DNA of 11,907 nt, taken from assembly GCA_003157315.1 (NCBI GenBank), contig PMJE01000208.1, forward strand, positions 12,906 through 24,812, in the 5' to 3' direction. The translations under genes and the position numbers were made by a program. This document shows, piece after piece, positions 6,560-11,907 of this stretch. Numbering within the stretch: position 1 is the first letter of the stretch; each line of letters begins with the position of its first letter. The notes under the pieces were generated by a model, which had not been told where the DNA came from, made no database searches, and saw only the letters and a list, made by a program, of their open reading frames with translations. The stretch comes from Myxococcales bacterium (lineage in GTDB: Bacteria > Myxococcota > Polyangia > Fen-1088).

Positions 6560-7605
6560 ACACCTTGGTTCTGATTCCCGGTGGCAAGAGCCTGCGCTAC
6601 GCGGGCTTCGTAAACAGCGGCGAGACCTGCACCGGCGTCATCCGCGGTTTTCGCTGGCAAGGGCCGCGCGCGGCTCTCGACGAGGTTCGCACCATAGTGC
6701 AGGCCATGGGCCTGTTGGATGACGTTCCCAGTGTGGTTGTGCACGGGCTGTTTGGCGGCGAGGAATTCCCCGCTCCAGCTTCACTTGACGACGACGCTCT
6801 TGTCCGTTTGGAGCGCGTCGCGCGCCAGTCACCTTTGCATGTGGCTGGCTTGATCGAGACTGCGCACGCCGTCCAGCAGGTCTTTGCCGGGGCACCAGCC
6901 CGCCTAGCCTTCGAGACTTCATTTTTCGTGGACCTGCCGCCGCGCGAGCGCACCTACGCGGTGTCGCCCGATTTGTCGCACAAGCTGGCACTGCGACGCT
7001 GGGGCTACCACGGACTGTTCCACCAAGCCGCTTCGCTGGAAGCCGGCCGCCGCTTGCGCAAGCGTGGCCTGGATTGCCCGCCGCGCATCCTGTCCCTCTG
7101 TCTAGACGCGCAGCCCGAGATCGCCGCTGTGCTGGGTTGTCGGCCCATCACTGTCACAAGTGGCGCCACGCCGCTCGAAGGCCTGCCGGGTGAGACCAAC
7201 AGCGGCGAGATTGACCCCGCAGTTGCGCTGGCCCTGGCTGGCGAGGCCGGCCTCGGGCCTGAGGGCGCCAACGCGCTTCTGGTGGGCGAAAGCGGGCTTT
7301 CCGGCCTGGTGGGTCACCGGGTGCGCTTGGACGACGTGCTCACCAGTGCGCGCAGCGAATGTATGCGTGCGCGCGAGGTGCTGCTTTATCGCATGCTGCT
7401 GGCATCGGGCGCCGCCGCGGCAGCCCTGGGCGGAGTGGACGCTGTGGTGTTTTCGGGTCGCTACGTCTCCTGCTCGGCTGTGGTGGCGCACGATGTGCTT
7501 CCGCACCTGGAGCGCGCAGGCGCGCTCGCCCTCGACGCCGCGCAATGGATGATTTTCGCCAAACCGTTGGAAGGAGTCTTGGCAGAGATGGCGAACCTGC
7601 AGTAG
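6556..7605 (+). CDS. Catalytically degenerate acetate-kinase paralogue (probable pseudoenzyme)
   Basis: A 349-residue protein starting at GTG 6556 (ribosome site GAAAGGA, 6542-6548), overlapping the ackA stop by four bases. The acetate-kinase fold is recognisable along its length: residues 1-15 align without gaps to AckA; SPLHVAG, WGYHGLFH (149-156), TPLEG (205-209), NSGEIDPA (215-222), ESGLSGLVG (245-253) and LGGVDAVVF (291-299) match family blocks. The active site does not survive. N7 becomes I7, the substrate Arg (R87 in the neighbour) becomes H63, D144 becomes E120, R238 becomes N215, HLGSG becomes CLDAQ (182-186), and FTDTIGE becomes FSGRYVS (299-305). Only the two His positions (H95, H152) remain; the C-terminal Glu aligns to L338, though E339 is adjacent. 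It is shorter because the 'LSTPSSRVRI' segment near the end is missing. The frame is open and well translated, so it is not a decayed gene. As AckA is normally a homodimer, a regulatory or heterodimer partner role is my inference. Confidence 0.85.
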   Translation: MNTLVLIPGGKSLRYAGFVNSGETCTGVIRGFRWQGPRAALDEVRTIVQAMGLLDDVPSVVVHGLFGGEEFPAPASLDDDALVRLERVARQSPLHVAGLIETAHAVQQVFAGAPARLAFETSFFVDLPPRERTYAVSPDLSHKLALRRWGYHGLFHQAASLEAGRRLRKRGLDCPPRILSLCLDAQPEIAAVLGCRPITVTSGATPLEGLPGETNSGEIDPAVALALAGEAGLGPEGANALLVGESGLSGLVGHRVRLDDVLTSARSECMRAREVLLYRMLLASGAAAAALGGVDAVVFSGRYVSCSAVVAHDVLPHLERAGALALDAAQWMIFAKPLEGVLAEMANLQ

Positions 7606-7776
7606 CTCGAACTCCTCGCCATCGACCCGGCAGCCAAGGCGGTGGTGTCAAGCGGCTACAGCCAGGATCCCATCATGGCGAACTACCGCGAGTATGGCTT
7701 CCGCGACGTCATCGCCAAACCGTACAGCGTGCGCGACATGAGCCGGACCCTCGCCGCCCTGGTTCGCTCGGCATGA
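7606..7776 (+). pseudogene. Remnant of a hybrid-kinase receiver domain (C-terminal half)
   Basis: Starting directly after the TAG at 7603-7605 and in the same frame, 56 codons run to TGA at 7774-7776. They read like the second half of a response-regulator receiver at the end of a hybrid histidine kinase: 'LLAIDPAAKAVVSSGYSQDP', then 'YREYGFRDVIAKPY' with the conserved Lys-Pro, then a final helix ending LVRSA. The conserved Ser/Thr (VSSGYS) and Lys are present, but the first half with the phospho-accepting Asp is absent, and no start codon or ribosome site serves it. It is best read as a relic left by recombination at the end of the kinase operon. The stop is seven bases from the prfC stop on the other strand. 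Confidence 0.75.
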
Positions 7777-7783
7777 TTCCGTC

Positions 7784-9403
7784 CTACGCTGCGGCCCGAT
7801 GGCTGCGGCCGGGCTGCACCGCGGAGATGAAGGTCACGCCCTTGTTCCTCTCTTGCGCCCGCGCCAGCAAGTAGTCGGTCTCGAACAGCACCAGCGGTCG
7901 GCCCTCCACGTCGACGACGCAGCTTTGCCGGCCGGGCAGCTCGAAGCCATCGAAGTCCAGACTGTCGCCCTCGATCCAGCGCGCATAGCGATAGGGCAGG
8001 CGATCGAACCCGACGCGCACGCCGTACTCACCGCGCAGGCGGTGGGCGATGACCTCGAATTGCAGTACGCCCACTGCGCCCAGGATCGGGTCGCGTTCCA
8101 TGCGCTGCCGATCGAAAAACACTTGCACCGCCCCCTCCTCGGAAAGCTGTTCCAGCCCCTTCTTGAGCTGCTTGCGCTTTAGCGGATCGTTGAGCCGCAC
8201 GCGTACGAAATGCTCGGGCGAGAAGCGTGGAATGCCCTCGAATTCCACTGGCTGTCCCTCGCACAGACTGTCGCCAATGCGCAGCACGCCGGGATCCCAC
8301 AGGCCGACAATGTCGCCAGAGAAGGCCTCATCCACCACGGTGCGGGTCTGCGCCATGAACTGCACCGAGCGGGTGAGCGACAGGGTCTTGCCGGTGCGCA
8401 CATGGCACACGTCCATGCCGCGTACGAAACGGCCGCTGCAGATGCGCACAAACGCGATGCGATCGCGGTGCTGCGGATCCATGTTCGCCTGGATCTTGAA
8501 AACGAAGCCCGAAAAACCGGGCTGGTCAGGGTGAAGTGGCCCAGCCGAGGTCGTGCGCGTGCGCGGCGCCGGTGCCAAGTCGACGAAGTGATCGAGCAAT
8601 GGTTCCAGCCCGCAGTTGGTCATGGCGCTGCCGAAAAATACGGGCGTGACTTGACCGGCGAGGAAACGCTCGCGGTCAAAGGGCGTGCCCGCCGTCTCCA
8701 GCAGGGACACCTCGTCGCGCAGGCGCTGCAACTGGCTCTTACCCAGAATCTTCAGCAGCTCGCCGTCGTCCCAGTTCGCCTGGCGCATCTCGCCGCGATG
8801 GCTGCCGCCGGTTCCGTGGAAGACCTGCAGCGACTGCGCCCAGCGATCGAAAAGTCCCACAAATGATCGGCCCGTACCCATGGGCCAGTTGGCCGGGCTG
8901 CACGGGATGCCGAGCACGCGCTCGATCTCGTCGAGCAGCTCGAACGGGTCTTTGCCGTCACGATCCAGCTTGTTGACGAAGGTCACGATGGGGATGCCGC
9001 GCATCCGGCAGACCTGGAACAGCTTGATGGTCTGCGGCTCCACCCCCTTGACGCAGTCAATGAGCATGATGGCGGTGTCCGCGGCCGCCAGCGTGCGGTA
9101 GGTGTCCTCGGAAAAATCGTTGTGGCCGGGAGTGTCGAGCAGGTTCATGTGCCGGCCGGCGTACTCGAACTGCAGCACGCTGGTGGACACCGAGATCCCG
9201 CGCTGCCGTTCGATGTCCATCCAGTCACTGGTGGTTTGCCGCCCTTCGCCCCGGCTGCGTACCGATCCCGCAACGTGCAACGCGCCCCCGTAGAGCAGCA
9301 GTTTTTCCGTCAGCGTGGTCTTGCCTGCATCGGGGTGCGAAATGATGGCAAAGGTGCGGCGGGCCGCGACCTCCGCCTGCAATCGGTTCAACTGCTCGTC
9401 CAT
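7784..9403 (-). CDS. prfC: Peptide chain release factor 3 (RF3)
   Basis: Translational GTPase of 539 residues (E. coli RF3 is 529) that removes RF1/RF2 from the ribosome after peptide release. G1 is SHPDAGKTT (22-30); the switch region SDWMDIERQRGISV (59-72) is diagnostic for RF3; G3 is DTPGH (90-94); G4 is NKLD (144-147). The later domains carry the RF3 blocks 'LSEEGAVQVF' and 'LGAVGVLQFEV'. The protein is full length with no missing key residue. The start is fixed by the family-typical RRTFAIISHPDAGKTT beginning at residue 15, although CCCCCC rather than a Shine-Dalgarno precedes the ATG. It lies 61 bases downstream of the HelD-like gene on the same strand and converges with the kinase operon. 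No terminator hairpin is obvious at the seven-base convergent junction. Confidence 0.97.
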   Translation of the reverse strand: MDEQLNRLQAEVAARRTFAIISHPDAGKTTLTEKLLLYGGALHVAGSVRSRGEGRQTTSDWMDIERQRGISVSTSVLQFEYAGRHMNLLDTPGHNDFSEDTYRTLAAADTAIMLIDCVKGVEPQTIKLFQVCRMRGIPIVTFVNKLDRDGKDPFELLDEIERVLGIPCSPANWPMGTGRSFVGLFDRWAQSLQVFHGTGGSHRGEMRQANWDDGELLKILGKSQLQRLRDEVSLLETAGTPFDRERFLAGQVTPVFFGSAMTNCGLEPLLDHFVDLAPAPRTRTTSAGPLHPDQPGFSGFVFKIQANMDPQHRDRIAFVRICSGRFVRGMDVCHVRTGKTLSLTRSVQFMAQTRTVVDEAFSGDIVGLWDPGVLRIGDSLCEGQPVEFEGIPRFSPEHFVRVRLNDPLKRKQLKKGLEQLSEEGAVQVFFDRQRMERDPILGAVGVLQFEVIAHRLRGEYGVRVGFDRLPYRYARWIEGDSLDFDGFELPGRQSCVVDVEGRPLVLFETDYLLARAQERNKGVTFISAVQPGRSHRAAA

Positions 9404-9464
9404 GGGGGGTTGTTAGCGTAGCAGGAGAATGGCGCCCGTGCGCGAGCAGATGATGAGGCTTGAC

Positions 9465-11318
9465 CTACCGGTGCAAAATCTCCGTCCACGGCCCAACCGT
9501 CGACAGGACCAATTGGTGCGACGCCCGGGTGACCGCGACGTACAGGGCGCGGCGGCCAGCAGGGGTGGCGGGATAGACGGCAGTCGAGGCGTCGGGGACG
9601 ACCACGTAATCGAATTCCAGTCCTTTGGCTTGCTGCACGCAGGTGACGTTGATCCCGCCCACGAACTGATAGTCGCCGTCCAGCGCCAAGCGCAAGCCAA
9701 GACCGCGTCGTAGGTGCTGGGCCAGGCGCCTGGCTGCCTCGGGCGTGCGGCAGATGAGGGCCGTCGACCCACGCGGATCGCCGCTCTGCAATGTGCGCAA
9801 CTCGCGCGTCAGCCAGTCGGCCTGGTGACATTCATTGGCGAATTCCGCGCACAACGTGGACGGTCCGGGTGGCCAGAGCGCATTGCCGCCGTCGAGGATT
9901 CGCCGGGCCAGCTCGGTCACGTCAGGCGGGCAGCGGTAGCTGATTTCCAGCAACGCGGTTTCGTAGTCGCCGCACCCTAGTTCCGCCATGCTGCCGGCCC
10001 AGCCGGAAAAGCACGCCGCGGGATCCACCTGCTGGGCCGCATCGCCGGCGACGATCAAGCTGCCACCCGGCGCCAGCGCGCGGCCCAGCAGCGCCAACTC
10101 CAGCGGAGCAAACTCCTGCGCCTCGTCCAGCACCAAACAGTGGTATTGGTGTGGCTGCACTGGCCGCCCGCCAGCGCACTCGGCGCGCAGCCGATCCAAC
10201 TCGAACAGCACGGCGTAGTCCTCGGTGTCGAGGGTGCCCGCGTCCTCGGTCGGCGTGCCGTCATCTATCGAGCGACCATCTACCGTCACCAACCGCTCGG
10301 CATCCACATGCGCGAATTCCTCTTCGGCAGTGCTGCTGAATTGCACATGGGTGTGCTCCAGCACCTCGGCCACCATGCCCGCGCCAATGCCCTGCGAAGA
10401 GGCAGCAGCCAGCTTTTCCATCAGCACGCGGTCGCCAAACACGTGCAGCAGATCACGACGTCGCGTCTGGCGCGAGGACCTTCGCGTCGCCAACTCGGCC
10501 AACACCCCTCGCAGCGCCGGATCCCGCTTGATGCGGATGACCCCGGCGCTGGCGTCCTGGCTCTCGCGCTCGGGCAACTTGCGAAAGGCGCGCCGGGCCT
10601 CCACCCCAGCCCAGCGATCAAACAGCCAAACCCCGACGCCACCTACCCCCATACGTTCAAGTAGCGCGGCCGAGAGACGGCGCAGACCCTCGGTGGGAAC
10701 GATAACGGCAGCGCGCAGCCCTGGCCCGGCCAGCTGGCGCAGACGCGCCAGCCGATGCAGAGCCACTGTGGTCTTGCCGAAGCCAGCCTCGCCCAGCAGC
10801 AACACCGCCCTGCCGGCGGGCAGCTCGACGACGCGCCGTTGGGCCGCGTCCAGAATCACGTCGGCGGGCGAGCTGGAGCGCAGGCGCGCCGCCTCGGGCC
10901 GCAGGTTCAGCGCGGGCGCAGGCCCGGTTTGCAGGTGCCACGCACCGTCTTGCAGCCCAACCCGGCCCGCAGCAGTCTCGATCTCGCATAGCTCCCCCTG
11001 TGCAAAACTGACCAGGCTGCGCTCGATGAGCGTGCCGGTCAGGGTGCGCTCGTCAGCGTCGATCTCGTAGTCGTCACCCTCGGCGCAGGAGAAGAAGACC
11101 TCGGCCAGGGGCGCATTTCGCCAGTCGATGATGGCCACCCCGCCCCCGGTTCGCGTTTCGGGACCCAGCAATACGTCGCGAACCCGGCCGTCCGTGTCCA
11201 GTCGCATGTGGGCGAAGTACGGCACAGCCGCGTTGGGCGAGAGCGACCGCGCCAGTTGCGCCAAGCGGAGCTGGTCGGAGATTATTTCTTGCAGACGAGA
11301 ATCGAGTGGGTCTGCCAT
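9465..11318 (-). CDS. HelD-like UvrD/Rep-family ATPase
   Basis: A 617-residue superfamily-1 nucleic-acid-dependent ATPase. An amino-terminal block 'IDWRNAPLAEVFF' (64-76) corresponds to the 'DWRAP' signature of HelD/helicase-IV-type proteins, here preceded by only ~30 residues of possible helix. Helicase motifs follow in order: Q-motif DAAQ (157-160), Walker A GEAGFGKTT (176-184), Walker B LDEAQ (397-401), motif III GDAAQQ (425-430), motif IV EISYRCP (458-464), motif V QQAKGLEFDYVVVP (562-575) and motif VI ALYVAVTRA (591-599). HelD recycles stalled RNA polymerase in Gram-positive bacteria; that role here is inference, and a DNA-repair helicase is the alternative. Start ATG 11316-11318 is preferred because homology-like sequence begins there. 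A longer frame to 11555 reads through unrelated low-complexity sequence antisense to the RCC1 relic. ATG 11337-11339 is also possible. Confidence 0.88.
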   Translation of the reverse strand: MADPLDSRLQEIISDQLRLAQLARSLSPNAAVPYFAHMRLDTDGRVRDVLLGPETRTGGGVAIIDWRNAPLAEVFFSCAEGDDYEIDADERTLTGTLIERSLVSFAQGELCEIETAAGRVGLQDGAWHLQTGPAPALNLRPEAARLRSSSPADVILDAAQRRVVELPAGRAVLLLGEAGFGKTTVALHRLARLRQLAGPGLRAAVIVPTEGLRRLSAALLERMGVGGVGVWLFDRWAGVEARRAFRKLPERESQDASAGVIRIKRDPALRGVLAELATRRSSRQTRRRDLLHVFGDRVLMEKLAAASSQGIGAGMVAEVLEHTHVQFSSTAEEEFAHVDAERLVTVDGRSIDDGTPTEDAGTLDTEDYAVLFELDRLRAECAGGRPVQPHQYHCLVLDEAQEFAPLELALLGRALAPGGSLIVAGDAAQQVDPAACFSGWAGSMAELGCGDYETALLEISYRCPPDVTELARRILDGGNALWPPGPSTLCAEFANECHQADWLTRELRTLQSGDPRGSTALICRTPEAARRLAQHLRRGLGLRLALDGDYQFVGGINVTCVQQAKGLEFDYVVVPDASTAVYPATPAGRRALYVAVTRASHQLVLSTVGPWTEILHR

Positions 11319-11683
11319 GGTCCGTCTCGCGTGCGCCATTGCGCCGCATCCCGGGCCAAAGAACAAGCTTTCAATTGGGCCCCGATCGGACCATAATGGA
11401 TCCGTTCTTGGGGAGCGCCAGCCACACTCGCGCGGCAGGCATGCGGGTTGCGGGCCGATGGCAGCGCCATCTGCTGGGTCGACAATTCCCAGTCCACTAC
11501 CCCGGCGGGCACCTTCATCCAGATCTCCTCCGGCGGCGTGCGGGCTGCGGGCCAACGGTTTCGTCGCTTGCTGGGGTGATCTGGTGACGCCGGATCCGTG
11601 ACCTGCGATCGTCGTTTGTACACCGAAAAGCCTGCTTCGCTGCTGGAACCACGGCGACGGGCGGGGTAGACACCCTCGCTCTC
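11319..11683. other. 365-base gap between divergent HelD-like and ABC-F genes
   Basis: The central and right part (about 11439-11601) is an RCC1-repeat relic described separately. The first 120 bases must hold the promoter for the minus-strand ATPase, but no convincing -35/-10 pair is visible. On the plus strand, CATAAT (11392-11397) resembles a -10 box with only a poor -35 (TTTCAA, 11369-11374). I see nothing definable between 11602 and the ABC-F start, and no strong ribosome site for it. Confidence 0.5.
11439..11601 (+). pseudogene. Frameshifted relic of an RCC1-like repeat protein
   Basis: Two neighbouring frames together encode RCC1-type repeats. From 11439, frame one reads ACGLRADGSAICW, then 'DNSQSTTPAGTFIQISSG', the usual spacing between RCC1 strands (compare the common repeat form PAGTFTQVSAG..H-CG). 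From 11536, in the next frame, it reads ACGLRANGFVACWGD and stops at TGA 11599-11601. The shift falls at about 11535, where one extra base, or a loss of a few bases between SSG and ACG, breaks the repeat. There is no start, signal peptide or further repeat upstream that I can follow, so only about one and a half repeats survive. RCC1-like repeat proteins are typically large surface or secreted proteins; this one is dead. Confidence 0.72.
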
Positions 11684-11907
11684 GTGATTCGCCTCGACAA
11701 CATCAGCAAGCAGCACGGCCCGCAGATCCTGTTCATCGAGGCCAGCGCGGCGATTTTGCGCGGCGAGAAGATCGGCCTGGTGGGGCCCAACGGCGCGGGC
11801 AAGTCAACCGTGTTCCGCCTGATCATGGGCGAAGAGTCGCCTGACGAAGGCCAGATCTCGATCGATCGCAACGTGACCATCGGGCACTTCAGCCAGGACG
11901 TGGGCGA
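11684..11907 (+). CDS. ABC-F family ATPase, amino-terminal part (3' truncated by window edge)
   Basis: GTG at 11684 opens a frame that continues past the window end, 74 full codons. It begins with the typical ABC-F amino terminus 'IRLDNISKQHGPQILF' and has Walker A GPNGAGKST (34-42), then 'GEESPDEGQISIDRNVTIGHFSQD', the early part of the first nucleotide-binding domain ending in the Q-loop (F-S-Q-D). No transmembrane segment precedes it, as expected for soluble ABC-F proteins (EttA/Uup/YbiT-like) that act on ribosomes or in resistance. The subfamily cannot be assigned because the interdomain linker lies outside the window. GTG is chosen because the family alignment begins there, though no Shine-Dalgarno is visible. 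Confidence 0.9.
   Translation, partial: MIRLDNISKQHGPQILFIEASAAILRGEKIGLVGPNGAGKSTVFRLIMGEESPDEGQISIDRNVTIGHFSQDVG

Noticed and set aside
7603..7776. Stop-codon readthrough producing a pseudokinase-receiver fusion
   Set aside because: The receiver part lacks the half with the phospho-accepting Asp, so a fusion would not make a working domain; a recombination relic explains it better.
11317..11394. Eight-base inverted repeat ATGGTCCG (11317-11324) / CGGACCAT (11387-11394) near the HelD-like start
   Set aside because: One arm overlaps the start codon, the arms are 62 bases apart, and nothing else supports an operator; chance is likely.
11319..11555. 79-residue amino-terminal extension of the HelD-like protein
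   Set aside because: The translation is Gly/Arg/Pro-rich without family resemblance and is antisense to the RCC1 relic.
1..11907. CRISPR arrays, tRNA or rRNA genes, insertion-sequence transposases, prophage genes
   Set aside because: No regularly spaced direct repeats, cloverleaf-like segments, transposase or integrase frames were seen by eye; a covariance-model scan was not possible.

Overview
The window is GC-rich, densely coded DNA that looks like an accessory stretch of a Myxococcota-type (former Deltaproteobacteria) chromosome. This assignment is inferred from content: a LamG-domain lipoprotein, RCC1-like repeat remnants, a hybrid-kinase receiver remnant, an aromatic-sensing sigma-54 activator, and a HelD-like ATPase with an 'IDWRNAP' motif that I associate with myxobacterial proteins. 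No phylogenetic marker was tested.

Layout. Bases 1-234 are the 3' end of an unrecognised secreted or outer-membrane-like protein, followed almost at once by a LamG lipoprotein (237-1031). Facing them on the minus strand are a sigma-54-dependent activator (2334-3950), an MFS transporter (1148-2326, start 7 bases after the activator stop) and a possible 28-residue membrane peptide (1048-1134). Divergent from the activator, on the plus strand, are an M20 metallohydrolase (4100-5317), an acetate kinase (5333-6559) and a second acetate-kinase homologue (6556-7605) that has lost most catalytic residues. A truncated receiver-domain remnant (7606-7776) follows. The minus strand then carries peptide chain release factor 3 (7784-9403) and a HelD-like UvrD-family ATPase (9465-11318). 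A frameshifted RCC1-repeat relic (about 11439-11601) and the start of an ABC-F ATPase (from 11684) close the window.

The most interesting part is the divergent block at 2334-7605. The 149-base regulator/M20 gap holds a consensus sigma-54 -24/-12 promoter (TGGCACG-N4-TTGCT, 4039-4054) pointing at the M20 gene. About 60-100 bases upstream of its predicted start site is a cluster of inverted repeats placed like an upstream activating sequence. The activator has an XylR/DmpR/MopR-type sensor domain with all the zinc-site and phenol-contact residues I recall for MopR, plus an intact GAFTGA motif. The simplest model is that an effector, perhaps aromatic, switches on hydrolase, kinase and kinase-like pseudoenzyme together, while the MFS protein, co-transcribed with the sensor, moves the substrate or product. 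The pairing of an active acetate kinase with an overlapping, catalytically degenerate paralogue is the strongest candidate for an undescribed arrangement.

The flanking translation and transcription genes (prfC, HelD-like, ABC-F) look unrelated to this block. The two relics at 7606-7776 and 11439-11601 suggest that the block's downstream edge and the helicase/ABC-F gap have been rearranged.
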